A DNA stretch of 64,000 nucleotides from Paralvinella palmiformis (GCA_025642065.1 JAODUP010000675.1:145001-209000), one strand, 5' to 3'; counted from the stretch's first letter, positions 38,941 to 51,887 are shown. Made by a program: numbers and translations. Notes: generated by a model from the sequence alone, not told the origin.

Positions 38941-39522
38941 CGTGCATTGAGACCGGTTAAACGAGTTATTTGCATACGCCCCTAGGGAATGTGTGGAAGA
39001 GAGTGTAATTTAATGTTTGTTTACAGGTAATTCCAGGTGAATATATGTGTGGTTTGTACCTAAGCGTAAGAATAGGCATACGTTGATGTCTTAGTGGTTG
39101 CCATTCGGAAAGGGACAAATGATAACTCTTAGGTAATCTTCGCATGATTCAGTTATGTGTCATATTGCATCTATGAACTTGGGACATAGTAAATTACAAT
39201 CCAATAATTTATCCTTAGTGAGGTTAAATTGCTAAATGGTCAACACTGGCAACTTATCTTCTTAAATGCATACATTAACGTGCATTGAGACCGGTTAAAC
39301 GAGCTATTTCCATACGCTCCTATGGATATGCGGAAGAGAGCGTAATTTGATGTTTGTTTACAGGGAATTCCAGATGTATTTGTGTTTGGTTTGTGTCTGA
39401 GCGTAAGCATAGGCATGCGTTGGTGTCTTAGTGGTTGCCATTCGGAAAGGGACACGTGATATATCTGAGACATAATACATTGCAATCCAATTATTTCTCC
39501 TTAGTGAGGTTAAATCGCTAAC
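38941..39522 (+). repeat. Tandem duplication, period 338 bp
   Basis: Copy 1 is about 38941-39236 and copy 2 about 39279-39522. Both start CGTGCATTGAGACCGGTTAA. Both share GTCTTAGTGGTTGCCATTCG and end in CCTTAGTGAGGTTAAAT. Identity is about 85% by eye. Copy 2 lacks about 60 bases near the end. No domain is seen in either strand. Confidence 0.92.
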
Positions 39523-39540
39523 TCTTACTATACGATAAAT

Positions 39541-40463
39541 ATAAAAGATCATTGCCATATCATACTGCATAGTTGTTAAGAAATGTTTCCATCGACATAC
39601 ATCTCATGGACTTTCTCACTTCAGCCTGGATACATATACCAAGATAATAGCTATGCCAGAGCATGTAATATACTTTATTAAAAGGTACAATAAAAAGCTG
39701 AACCTCATGAGAGCCTGTTGTAATGAGAGAGGTGTATCATTTGAACGTTCTATCAGTAATTTAGCCATTTTCTATATATATTATCTAAATAGAGAAGCAC
39801 CTGATAAGAATAACGACAGCCAATATAATAATAGCTGTAAGTGGTCAATTAAAAGGCCATGTATATCGAAACAATTACTCTCATCGTAATGACCGCAACA
39901 TAATTAATGTCTAGAGAATATTTATAATTGCTGATTCAGCATATTTCCGTATACCTCATAGTGGCAATACACACTCGTAATTCCAGGTAAAAATTAAAAC
40001 AATAAAACAACACTACCTGATAAAATAATATACTAGATAACGCTTACATTAGCATACAACTATCGTTTATGCCACTCCTTTGAAAAATGCTTAGTATTAG
40101 TAAAAGATACTAGAAATTCTTATGGAAGCTCTTAGTGGAAAAAGAAAACGAATAACAGTAGCAATTATGAACACGCACAGGCTTTTATTATAAAGGGACA
40201 AGTTAGCTAAAATAAAAATCAAGTTGACTAATAATCTGCCTGTCCCATGATGAACGGTATTTGTATAAATTTATTTCCAACTTCCACAGTACAGACAATA
40301 TATATGTAAGCTAAATTTAAATGTAAGACACCTATGGAATGTCGGTGGACCAGTGTAGCTATGACGTTGTCTTCCCACTGGCCCATAATATATAATAGTG
40401 AGATTATGTGTGTTTGTATCACCATCAGCCAGCAACGCAGACATCAAAAAGGAAAACAATATA
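39541..40463. other. Gene-free stretch
   Basis: The plus frame at 39653-39889 (78 codons) has no recognisable family. Nothing else stands out. Confidence 0.5.
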
Positions 40464-40512
<49 letters not shown>

Positions 40513-40625
40513 TATACATACATATACATAAACATACATACATACATATACATATATGTACATATATATACATATACATACACATACACACACACACATA
40601 TATACATACACATACATATATATCT
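40464..40625. repeat. (TA)n-(CATA)n compound microsatellite
   Basis: About 22 TA units, then CATACATATA-type units for over 100 bases. Confidence 0.95.
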
Positions 40626-40720
40626 TAAGAGCTTTAACAGGATCTAAGACACAATAAAGTACAGAAAAATAACATAAAAATAACAGGGCAGGAAATAATT
40701 AGTGGCAAGATGTACTTTTC

Positions 40721-42625
40721 TCAAGTCTGACTAGCTTGAGGAAACAAATCTGGACAAAAAGAGTTGCTGAATGTTACTTGGCTTTGATAAGAACTAAAAT
40801 TATTTGCCTTCGTAACGTTTTGAATTTTGAACGAGACATGCTCTGAGGTAGTGTATGAAACCATTTGTTCCATATTTTGGGAATGGCATACAGCGGCAAT
40901 GTATTGGCAAAATGGGTTTTGCAACTGGTTTCATACAAGATATCTGATTGCCATCTTGCTCGCGAGTAGGTAATGTCGTTGTTTAATCTGAACATTTGCT
41001 CAAATGAGTAGGGAAGATATTTTGTGATGAAGTCAAATACAAATAATGATGATTAAAATATATATTGATCAGTTATTTTCATAATACTTGTAGCTTTTAA
41101 TAATGGGTCAATATGACTGTTGAATTTGGTATATCATTGACAAAAATGAGATACAATAAAGGACAGAGAATAGAGCCTTGAGGGACACCACATTGTATAT
41201 TGAGAAGGCTGGAGCTATGACCTTCAATGTCTACAAATTGACTTATTTTTGCTAAGTAACTTTAAATTAATTATTAGCATTTCCACGTATTCCATAAGTG
41301 TTTAGTTTATTTAAAGGTATTTCATTGCTGATGACGTCAAAAGCTTTGGACAGATCACAAAAGATAGCCAAAGTAATTTCGGGTCTTGCCTTATTATTAG
41401 ATTCGGCACAATAATTTAGAAGCTGAATGATTGGGTGTATAGTTGAATGCTTGGGGTGAAAGCTGTATTGCTGCTTGAATAAAATGGTTTCCAAAAATGA
41501 CAGTAACTTTTTGTAAATAATTTTCTCTAATATTTTGTAAATGGCTGGTGGTAAGCTTACTGGTCTGTAGTTTTGCAGAAGACTTTGGTCAGAGGATTTG
41601 TAAATAGGAATAACCTTCGCGATTTTCACGTCCTGTGGAACAATACCTGTAACAAACGATATATTTATTATGTGAGTAATAGGTTGCAAAATGTTGGAAA
41701 TAGTTTCCTTTAACAATTTTGTAGAGATGCCATCATAACCCTGGCTTAGTTTCGGTTTCAAATTATAGGTAGTTAAAAGAACGTCAGATGACACCACTGG
41801 GTCAATAAACATTTATGTGATTTGTGCACTTTTTGATTGGTCTGAATGCCAATTTTAGAAACATAATTATTAAAAACTTCCGCAATCTGACATTTTTCAG
41901 TAATGTTTAAGGAAAACTTGTTATTGGGTTTGGCTATAGCCTTTCTCAGGATAGACCACGTTTTTCGTATATTTTGTTTATTTTCCTCAAGGGCGTTTTG
42001 AAAATAATTGATTTTTGTTGATCGTTTCAACCTATTAAACATGCTCTTATACTCTTTATATGCTGCAATGTTGTCAGTAGTAGGTTTATTTTGTCCTGAC
42101 AAAAAGCTTAGCTTTTGGTTTGGACGAAATGAAAATACCTACTGTTACCCATGGCTCTCTTTTTAATGCTTTATTATTAATTTTACATGTGCAAAGATGG
42201 AAACAAGTTTCAAAGGTATGTTTGTACAGTTTAATGAATTCACCATATGCTTCATTTAGGCATAACGTGGCTAAGACATTTGTGAAGTCCATATGCTTCA
42301 AATATTCTTTAAATTTAAATAGCGTCCAAAAACATTCTCGTTGTCTTCAACCAATTTGGTAAATGTTTGGTTTTCTGTGCCTGTGAAATATAAAATGTGC
42401 CAAAATGATCAGTTATATCTGTTATTAGAATTCCTGGTTTTCCGGCTGTTGTTATGTTGTGCATATAAATATGATAAATTAGTGTTGCAGATATGCTAGT
42501 TATTCTTGTAGGTTTGGTAATTGTTGGTGGAAAATCATTTTAAGAAACGCTTGTCTTAAGATAAGTCTCAAATTGTAATAAGTCAATATTCATATCGTCC
42601 ATAATAAAACAGTGTTTGTGTTCTT
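40721..42625 (-). pseudogene. CR1/L2/jockey-type LINE, endonuclease to C-terminus, degenerate
   Basis: The longest LINE relic in the window, read on the minus strand. In order: an endonuclease end around 42620-42370, with MDDMNIDLLQFE (family GDxN motif, here DDMN) and PTRITSISATLIYH followed by ITDHFGTF. Then a linker at 42301-41773 with LKREPWVTVG, YKEYKSMFNRLKR and TEKCQIAEVFNNY. Then the RT core at 41812-41267. Then GVPQGSILCPLLYLIF near 41210-41140 in another frame, and the C-terminal block LPLYAIPKIWNKWF at 40880-40840. Stops and frame changes separate the blocks, and the YADD region is not found. The copy would have encoded endonuclease plus RT and is dead. The amino-terminal half of the endonuclease is not recognisable beyond 42.63 kb. 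Confidence 0.92.
41267..41812 (-). pseudogene. Reverse transcriptase core of the 40.7-42.6 kb LINE
   Basis: A frame of 181 codons, the longest with a clear domain in this element. It includes QGYDGISTKLLK (residues 24-35), KVIPIYKSSDQSLLQNYRPV (66-85), the QYSFHPKHST block (115-124) and DLSKAFD (153-159), where Asp153 is the first catalytic Asp. It ends before the second Asp pair. This is an internal piece of a larger polyprotein whose continuation at 41.2 kb is frameshifted. Start codon not meaningful. Confidence 0.93.
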
Positions 42626-42927
42626 AATACATATATGTCAATAAAGAACACACATCTGAATATTGTAAGAAGGGGTTCGATTAGACTTCATTGATAACTG
42701 GATCAGGCCCATAATTGTCTATTTGCGCATTACAAGATTTCATGATAATTAGGAGCATGAATTCAAACGTTTAGAAAACACTGTTCATTTTCGAAGTCGG
42801 GCGTTAAAGTATTGACTGAAGTAGCTCCCGTGGAAATGATAACAATTAGTTCATTTTAAGCTTGAGGTAATCTGATCAAAATCTGGATTATTCGTGAAAT
42901 CACTGATTCTTGGCCCCCACGCGTCTC

Positions 42928-43560
42928 TTAAAGGGATAGTTCATCTTCATTTCAAATTTTCAGAGCTATACTCACAAATATCATACATAATGTAATGTCA
43001 ACATGTTTTTACGATCACTCACATATTAAATAACCCAGTTTAAAGTGCTGATTAATCGACTTTTAATGACCTGTTGGCGCCGCCATTTTGAAGCTAGATA
43101 GAGACCCGAAGTTCTTGAGCGTATCCGGTTGACCTGAAATCTGTAGATCCCGTACAAAAGCTTGTAAACAAGTGTGAGCAAAGAATTATTCCAGAACTAA
43201 ACTGCATTATCTTGTTAAAATTACGTCATGAATGATATACAACCATATCAGTTTGAGCCAGAAGGAACCTTACAAGATCAAGGTGATTCAAAATGTACCA
43301 GAAATGAACTCTCAAGAGAAACTTTAATCCGTGTCAGTCTAGAGAGCGCCCATGTGACATCAGAGCATTTCAGTTTTCTTCTAGCATTCGAATCTGGCTT
43401 CCGGTACAGCCGTAATGGAGTAATGGAGTCTAAATTTGGACTATTTCCCTATATCTATAATATCAGGTATATTTCGCGAGTTTTATTGTGCAATTTTTGG
43501 TTACTGTTCTAAGCATTATCTATTTAAATATTATTTTCTTAGGGTGGACTGTCCCTTTAA
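42928..43560 (+). mobile_element. 633-bp TTAA-flanked terminal-inverted-repeat element
   Basis: The left end reads TTAAAGGGATAGTTCATCTT. The right end, reverse complemented, reads TTAAAGGGACAGTCCACCCT, giving 16 of 20 identical with TTAA at both borders. A TTAA target site is used by piggyBac and Kolobok transposons, and the AGGGATAGTTCA start is familiar from animal TTAA-type repeats. It is too short for a transposase and carries one 94-codon frame. It is probably a non-autonomous or internally deleted copy. Confidence 0.8.
43228..43512 (+). pseudogene. Small ORF inside the TTAA element, start resembles P2X7 ballast-type proteins
   Basis: The ATG-initiated frame opens MNDIQPYQFEPEGTLQDQGD. 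The PYxFEPE start recalls the N-terminus of invertebrate proteins annotated as P2X purinoceptor 7-like (cysteine-rich intracellular ballast domain, no channel). The Cys/His-rich core of that domain is not visible, and after about residue 20 no similarity is recognised. The C-terminal part is hydrophobic and runs towards the right inverted repeat. If the similarity is real, this is a remnant start exon of a carried gene. The link rests on a short motif and is tentative. Confidence 0.35.
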
Positions 43561-43861
43561 GATCGATACTAAACGCATTGGCTTTTTTCAGGAGAGAAAA
43601 GTACAGCAGAACAAACAAAATAGTTTGATTTCATTCCTAGGTGTCATAATAATAATTGTTAATCGGGTGCTTATATTGTTCCCATTTAGTTAGATTTATT
43701 AAAAAGTCGAGAGCACTAATGTCCTGCTGTACAAACTATATGGTTAAATTATTAAGTTTTAATGTTATTTAAGACGAGCATACTAAAGCTAGCCTTGAAC
43801 GACTTGGCATAAAGTGGAAAAACTGAACTACTCCTACTACTAAAATGAAATACTAAAATGA

Positions 43862-45480
43862 ATGCGCCCATTTAGCCTACCTTTGTGCGAAAAAGAGGCA
43901 CTTAAAAAGGCAAACCGTATGGACATTTATTCATCAATGATTTTGCTCCATCTGAACCATGGAGGAAACACGCCTATATCAAGGAACTATCTGTGCTGTG
44001 TAAGACATTCTTATTCACGTACACTGCAAAGGAAAGAGCATGCCTTTCGTATGGAAGATTCCCATTGATGAAGATGAAAAGGAAATCCTCACCCAAAACA
44101 ACAAAGTGAAGTCTTCCATAGAGAAAATGCTCCCCATTTATCACACTCGGGTCATGCTGAGACTTTTCATTTTATCATTTGGTCGAGTGACAACATACAA
44201 GCCAATGTTTTTAGAGTAGCATACCAGAGGCTCACCGGTGATAGATCAGCGGCTGTATTAGCATCAGAAACCGAGATTGATTGTCCTATGCCACCCATAC
44301 AGTGGTTTATACTCCATTTCTTGCCTCGCAAATGTAGCACCTTTGCCTCAAAGCGCTACAAAGATACTCTGAAGATACGTTGTATGGTTCAGGCTCGATA
44401 GCTACGTCATGACCATGAGGATGCACATGATGCATCCGCATTGTTCAGGTATCAGAAGGAATTTGCTGTGAAGTTCAGAGATCATTGTTCTTTCGTTTGC
44501 TCAGGTGGCAAACATACCATACAGGTTGGGGAACTTGGTTATTCGGTAGCAGCAGTTGATATGGGGTAAAGAAGTTAATGTGGGCCTTGGTAATACATTT
44601 CAAGTATGTGACCATGACTTCACCAAAATGACTTCGATACATTTCCAGGTAGATGTGCTTGATGGCATAGTTAAAAGCTGTTATCGTGGTCAGGTGTATA
44701 TGGGAGTCCAAACAGTCCCATTGAACCATCTTGTGCCATACGACATGCTACAGAACTGAGAGATAAAAGTGTTTGACTAACCTTTCCAGTCTGTGCTACT
44801 TCTGTACACAGATGGTGGCTCAGATCACCGTATAACATTTATATCAGTTCAACAGGCAGTCATTTCTCTGTTTATTGAATCTTGACTATATATGTGCAGT
44901 TCGCATACCTCCAGGTTACAGCTGGACTAGCCCTGCAGTATGTATAAAGTCATTCCTAAATGTTGGGTTGCAAAAGTGTGGGGGTTAATAGGACTCAATG
45001 TTCGGGGGATTTGAAACAACCTTCAGAAAATACAACAATATTACAGACATCCGTGGCCTCAATGAGAGAGCCCCAAACATTGCTCGGTAGGGCTTTCTCC
45101 AACCTAAAGCAGAAACATAAGCCATTCAGGAGTTTCAACCCATGTAGCAAATAAGCCATTGAAGTGTTTTGGTCAGAAGTACACATGGTATATGACTCAC
45201 TTCAGCTAACATATACGACAGTCAAACCAGTGGAAAAGAAAACACACAGTCGTGTAAAATGCACTATATGTTCTCCATAAAAAATTGTGGTCTACCCACT
45301 TGTGAAGTTTGCAAGGCTCCAAAACTACCTGCTGACATATTTAGTAAATTGAGACATATTCCCGATCCTATGCCAGAAGGTGAGAGCAACAAGTCCTTTG
45401 ATGAGTCATGTGGGAAAATAACCAAAGCAGAGCACCGACCATCAATGAGCAAACTATATAAGGACGTATATTTTGCATGA
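43862..45480 (+). pseudogene. Transposase-like uncharacterised protein relic (YTDGG family)
   Basis: Plus-strand blocks in changing frames: GKHTIQVGELGYSVAAV near 44510, VCDHDFTKMTSIHFQVD at 44605-44655, SCYRGQVYMGVQ near 44690, LLYTDGGSDHRITFISVQQA near 44800, VRIPPGYSWTSP near 44900, and CGLPTCEVCKAPKLP near 45290 with KAEHRPSMSKLYKD at the end. I recall this block series from large uncharacterised proteins common in corals, sponges and molluscs. The YTDGG...H segment looks like an RNase H/DDE-type catalytic stretch, and the C-terminal CxxC...C segment like a metal site. Stops and shifts are frequent, so the copy is dead. The N-terminal limit at 43862 is uncertain. Confidence 0.65.
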
Positions 45481-45679
45481 CATGCTCACCAACAGCACAG
45501 ACAACCAAAACAGGACGGTTTTAGCTAAGTGTAACATTTAAGCTAGCCATTATCCCATTTAGTGTATTAATAACTTATTTGAATTTCCATATGGATAATA
45601 ATTCTGACGTTGAAGCTCATATGTGTTTGCAGTATATTTGATTCACACGGGAATTCACTGAGCGCTATTATCCATCACA

Positions 45680-46040
45680 AGAAGTGAATCTGGACAGCGA
45701 TTGTGAGCTCATCTGGATACGCGTCTCCCAACAAATATTCAAGGATACGTTTATCGCTAGTTATTACCACCCACCCAATGTAAAGCACATCCATTTGCTT
45801 GGCTATCGACTACACTGAGTCATATATCGACCATAAAGATAAGTTATTTAACACTTGGGGAGAGGGGACTTTAATGTCCGTATAAACTGTCAAAATGTAC
45901 TAAGTCTCACCACATAATTTAGCTTGAGCTTCAATCAATTACTTGTAAAATACAGTGATATTTACATCGATATTTCAGATCACAATATCATTTATGGCCA
46001 CATACAACAGGGACAAAAGAAAAGGACGATTTTATACTTC
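45680..46040 (+). pseudogene. LINE endonuclease fragment
   Basis: Plus strand: VNLDSDCELIWIRVSQQ, then FIASYYHPPNVKHI, then RGDFNVR (the catalytic GDFN of APE-type LINE endonucleases), then ISDHNIIYGHIQQG. Two stops lie between the YYHPP and GDFN blocks. The wording differs from the endonuclease parts at 42.4 and 58.2 kb, so it belongs to a third LINE lineage. The upstream part and the RT are absent. Confidence 0.85.
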
Positions 46041-46368
46041 TTAAAAATACAAATAAACAATAAATTTCACAATTCTCTAGTGTTTAATATTTCCCAATAA
46101 AATATTCTAGTTTTGACTGACCATTACAGGCTCAACACGTCATATCTCCGGTCAATCTAAGCAATACACTATTGACCACACCGAACAACGTACATTCAGG
46201 CACATGCCCGCACATACAAATGTACATCGTCCATTTTCTTTTGGTGACTTACACGAATATGACAAAAAAACAAGAAAATAGGATGCGAATTTCCATACCA
46301 CATACAAACATTGTATGTTCTCGTCGGAGTTGAGATGTGTAATGGATTGAAGAAGGTCTGAGTCAGGG

Positions 46369-46400
<32 letters not shown>
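46369..46400. repeat. (AAT)n microsatellite
   Basis: About 11 AAT units. The poly-Leu and poly-Ile frames over it are artefacts. Confidence 0.95.
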
Positions 46401-46402
<2 letters not shown>

Positions 46403-47213
46403 CAAACATCACGCCAGAGACAGCACAACACTATATAAATCAAACATCATCATAATTATCATCATCTACATAATATACGGTTTGTTTTACGTGATCATGC
46501 TGGTCTGAATTTACATTTTTTCAACAAAGATTATCATGAAGATCTTCGATATCCTATAATAGTAGCAGTTAAAATTGAGGAGAAAGTTCAAAATGTTTTG
46601 TGGAAATCAGCTGAGATAACAACGTAAACAAAGAAATTTCAAAACATGTGGAAAAATTAAAACATCGCTTAAGATAATTAAAGCCAATATAAACAGATAT
46701 TTTTGTTGGGGGGTGGAGTGGATTTTAAAATACAAATGTGATTGGATGTCCAGAAATCATAGAGAGAAAAAACACGAATATTAATGGACAGGTGAACAAA
46801 GCTACAACAACTTCCACCAATCTTATGTTGTTTTAGAAAATAATATTATACGATATAATAATCTATGCATCGTGACTTCTTCCGGATATTATATATAGGA
46901 TATTTATATGAAACAATTGAAATACACAGTAACAATCGAGTAATGGTTGTTCTGGTGACAATAGAAGTTTTCATCAGCTTTTCTAATCACCATCAGCAAC
47001 CATCTGGTCTAGATATTCACTGGCCGGTACGGAATCTGCTATAAAACGATATAATTTAAGGATGTTACTCGGCCCAAGATGATTCCTGCTAAAGGTGGCA
47101 GCATATCGACAAATCGGGTGGTTAAGATAAGATTTAGTCCCAATCCAAACGGCTGCATTAGCCTCCTCTATACAACGTACGGTCTCATCTATTGGAATAC
47201 TATCTTTAATAAA
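46401..47213. other. Gene-free stretch
   Basis: A minus frame ending at 46983 contains RYAATFSRNHLGPSNILKLY after a poly-Leu start from a microsatellite. No family recognised. The rest shows nothing. Confidence 0.45.
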
Positions 47214-47262
47214 CAACAACAACAACAACAATAATAATAATAATAATAATAGTAGTAATAAA
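47214..47262. repeat. (CAA)n-(TAA)n compound microsatellite
   Basis: About five CAA then about ten TAA/TAG units. Confidence 0.95.
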
Positions 47263-47476
47263 ATGCCATTACTGGTCTTCAAAACGCTTTGTTCAATGCA
47301 AATATGTAATTAAAATTAGCTTACATTATGACATATAAAGAAACTATGAAAGAAACAGAAAAATGTGCATTAGTACATTTACCTATGTCATACATATCAA
47401 TTGGACTAATATGAAAATTATGTTTAATTTGTTCATTTTAGCGAAGTAATATATCAACATTGTTTGTGCATATATG

Positions 47477-47626
<150 letters not shown>

Positions 47627-47692
47627 TAATTTGTCCATTTCACTCAGATTAGATACAAATTTGCGACTGCAGACCAGTCGAACGTTTATCGA

Positions 47693-48245
47693 TACGGTTC
47701 ATATAGGTTAGGATTTGTTTAGTTATTCAAACCCAGAATAGAGAAATTGTATATAGACGTTCTCTGCCCAGAATAAAACATCTGAGGTGTGGAACATTTC
47801 TTTATGTACAGGTTTCTTTTGGACCATAGACAATTACTTTTGAATATTAACTGTGGTGTGAAAGTGTTTATCTTGTGTGTGTCTTAACTGACTACTGAAC
47901 CACACGTACGTGTTGTTTACTCCAAGCTGTGGTGTCAAATGGTACGTTTTATGTGCTTCCACTTTTGTACACAGTCTGCATATAGCGGCTTTCCTGTGGG
48001 CGTGACATATTTGTCAGGTAGGAAAATCATATCAGCTGGGCGCCATAGGTTGATGAATATACTAAACACATGTACAGGTCTATGTATATATGCACCGATT
48101 TGTGGAGGCGTAGAACATTTTATATTTAGATTGATGTATTTATAGGTATATTTATTTATATAGAGGAATATGGGTCTCAGAGGATGTTTAGATGTTGATG
48201 ATCTGAGCCACTGCCACTATATATTTATCCTAAGACACGCATATG
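47693..48245 (+). repeat. 550-bp dispersed repeat, copy 1
   Basis: Aligns directly with 55003-55530 (about 75-80% by eye). Shared blocks include TTAGTTATTCAAACCCAGAA, ACAGGTTTCTTTTGGACCA and CTTTCCTGTGGGCGTGACAT. The end is TATCCTAAGACAC followed by simple repeat. On the minus strand SNCLWSKRNLYIK is readable in both copies, but no family is recognised. Confidence 0.9.
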
Positions 48246-48262
48246 TAGATGTACACACACTC

Positions 48263-48883
<621 letters not shown>

Positions 48884-48916
<33 letters not shown>

Positions 48917-49075
48917 CTTTCTGTGTGTGTGAATGTTCATGTGTGTATTCGTATGTGTGTTCGTGTTCATATGTGTTCGTGTTCGTATTCGTGTTTATGT
49001 GTCTTCCTGTTCATGTGTATGTTGGTATGTGTCTGTTCGTGTTTGTGTGTGTGTATGTGTGCGTATGTAGAGCTA
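48884..49075. repeat. (TA)n-(TG)n and degenerate TGTTCG tract
   Basis: Short TA, then TG units, then GTTCGTGTTC-type units. The Cys/Val-rich frames here are artefacts. Confidence 0.9.
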
Positions 49076-49361
49076 AACACGTATTACTACTTACTTTATA
49101 GCCAATCAACTTTTGTAATCAACTTCAACCGAGTTCTTACACCTGATTTAAGTACCCCATCAACAAATTCATTGCTAATGTCATCTTCGGTATCATAATT
49201 AATATAGGTGTGGTGAGTGATATTTGGTTCCTGAAGTAGCACATCATCCATTCGTCTGGATCGTATTCGATCACCTAATTGTCAGCAACGCCAGCGAAGT
49301 AGATGACGACATCTAGTAGAAGAAATTATCGGATGTATAACAGCAATATTTCTTTAAAACA

Positions 49362-49393
49362 ACAATAACAACAACAACTACTACTACTACTAC
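49362..49393. repeat. (AAC)n-(TAC)n microsatellite
   Basis: Short AAC-type units, then five CTA/TAC units. Confidence 0.85.
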
Positions 49394-49822
49394 AATCTAA
49401 AACAAGATAACAAAATAAAGAAGTATGCTAGAACGACTTATAATATTATTTATTTATTTATTTCGTAAACATTTGTTGAATTATTATTTAAGATGTTTGT
49501 TCAGGTTTTTTTATATATCATTTGCAAACATCGTTGATAATTAAAACAGTAGTTTGTAAACTACAGTGAGATACGTCCATCCTTTTAATCAGTACTATAG
49601 AGTTTATTTTAAGAAATTATTTTGTGTCTTTGGAAGGGCTGTGCTAAAGTATATAGTCAGATCGATAATTCGCCAGTGGATCTGGTCAGAAAGATACAGC
49701 GTTGGATTTCCTGTTGATAAACGTAACAAATTCCGTTTGTTATTAGTTGATGTAGTTGATTATGTATATGATTATTAATCAGATTTTAATATATCCTTCA
49801 ACATAATAAAAGCTTTGCTTAC

Positions 49823-51616
49823 CTGTAGATAACAAATTCGACAGAGATGAAGAAAATAGCCAAGCTGACGCTGACCCCAGATGTCACTAATTTGTTAATA
49901 GTCAGCCGACACGAGAGCTTTAAACTGTCAATATTAGTGTCGACAATGGCATGAGAACCAACGTGATGATGATGTTCATTATGTGTATCCGCGTATTTTG
50001 ATACCAGTAAACAAACTCTATCTGATTACAGTCACACTGTAGGTGATTGTGGTCGACATGAAGGACTAAAGAAGGCATTTGGCCAAGCTTCGCCAACGCG
50101 CTGTTATCAAGAGAATCAAGCAGATTTCCGGAAATGTCCAAGCATTCCAGTGCATTTGGAAGATTGATGTAGAACGAGGTCAGTCGATTTCTGGAGATAA
50201 CTAACCGACGTAATGATGTCAGTTTGAAGAACATATTGCTTGGGAATGCGCTGACAGAATTGGCGGAAAAGATCAGTTCTTGCAACTTCGGAATCTGTGG
50301 AAATGGCTTCAGTGGACCGAGCCCAAACGAATTTCTCTCTAAATTTAATATTCGTAGTGAAGGAGTATGTTTGAACGTGGCCCAATTCACGTATTACAGA
50401 TGAAGCCCTGCAAGTTTGGCAATCTCCAGCTTTAGAAAACCAAATATGACGGGATTTTACGTAATATTGACTTTCATTCCGTAAAGATAAGATATATCCA
50501 AATATTTGAGGGTTTTTTCTACAGTTTAATGCAATGTTGATTTAGTTGACTATGAACGGTATAAGCTGCGTGATCCAATCTAATAAATTTGATATTAGAA
50601 GGAAAGCCTAAACCAGTGCAGTTATCATCTTCAAACTGTTGATATTTAGTTTGGTTTTTCACTTTACCACCGTCATTGGATGTAGTCATTGGCAAAGTGA
50701 AATATAACTCATTTTGCATGATCCAATTATACGATTGACAGTAGCCTATGGAATATTTTAAGGGTGCTTTATCGGTACAGGTCGCATACGAAAAATCAGC
50801 ATACACGATATGTCTAAATTAATTATATAATATACTAACTGTTAATGTTTTATAAGAGAATGGGTTAAATCCAAGTGATAGTCGTTTTAAATTTGGTAAG
50901 CAGTTTATAAAAGGGTGGAAAGGAAATAAATATATTTCATTTCCCCGAATAGATAGGTTGACTATATGACGCCAAGCTTTTCTGCAGTGAAGATGTTCCC
51001 GAGATGCTAGTTTACTACTATTTCAAGCAATAAGATCTAAGATAAGATTTGAAATAGTTACTTCTTTACTTGATTATAGCGCGTCGATCACATAGTTAAC
51101 ATCGAGATCTCGGTTTCTGGCGAAATTCAGAGTTATGAGTGAAGCAAATCCATTAAATGTGCCGTTTTCAATTGTCTTAACAGAACACATGAAAATGTTC
51201 AGTTCTTCTATATTGGTTTTGTTAAATGACTCAAGCATAAATTGCGTTAGATTATTAAAATTGGAACAAAAGGCGAAATATATCACTTTGATCTTCTCCA
51301 GCTTGGCCAAGCCATTTGGCATCTTAAACGCATCCGGCGTAATTACGATATCTCGTAAATTGCGCAGATTTCCGTAACTAGACAGTTTAGAATCGCCTGT
51401 TATATATCCGCTAATTTGTAGTCGTCGTAATCGTGGAAGGTAATCGAATATACCTTTCGGTAGTCCAGTCCCAATAACCGGATTGTTCTTCATGTCCAAT
51501 TCCTCCAGCTCTAGAAGACCATCAAATGTTCCTTCCGATAGTACCCGTATACCATTCATGGATATATTTAACGTGAGAAGGTGTACGAGTTCCTTCAAGT
51601 CGGATCTCGCCAACAC
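49823..51616 (-). pseudogene. Toll-like LRR receptor pseudogene, main exon (LRRs, LRRCT, transmembrane)
   Basis: The minus-strand exon opens at a splice acceptor (CATCTATTAG before 51616) and closes at a donor (CAG|GTAAGC, GT at 49822-49821). It would encode about 600 residues. Visible parts: LRRs such as LVHLLTLNISMNGIRVLSEG and LEELDMKNNPV, later PNLKRLSLGFNPF, KTLKYLDISYL, LRILNLERNSF, LQELIFSANSV and LRRLVISRNRL. A Cys-rich LRR cap follows (CDCNQIEFVYWYQNT), then a hydrophobic segment (SVSLAIFFISVEFVIY). This is the ectodomain plus membrane layout of molluscan Toll-like receptors, which sense microbial ligands at the cell surface or endosome. It carries at least three in-frame stops at 50.8-51.1 kb, a frameshift near 50520 with two more stops after it, and another frameshift near 49990. 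It cannot make a full receptor. No intracellular TIR exon is found. Confidence 0.88.
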
Positions 51617-51887
51617 CTAATAGATGGGTAATGAACAACAATAATTATTACGTTAATGTTCTGATCGTAAAAAGGTAACGTGATGAACATTGCTAACAAA
51701 TTAAAGTAAGTGCTATGTTTATGTGTAAAGCTACGAGTTGAGCTTGTTCAGTAGTGCATCTTGAAAGCGTCTCCAGGTAGATATATCAGATCCAGAAAGG
51801 CCTGATATATGTTTGCGCAAAAGGTGGCCACGATGAATTAACGCTGGCTGACTGCACCAGTCACTTCAGTGAAGAATGGCGTTTGGT

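Noticed and set aside
46983..47282. 99-codon minus frame with a poly-Leu start
   Set aside because: The Leu run is a TAA/CAA microsatellite. The remaining part has no known family and no second copy to support it.
49566..49778. 70-codon plus frame considered as a membrane protein exon or missing Toll exon
   Set aside because: Wrong strand for the Toll-like locus and no TIR motif. Composition fits random AT-rich sequence.
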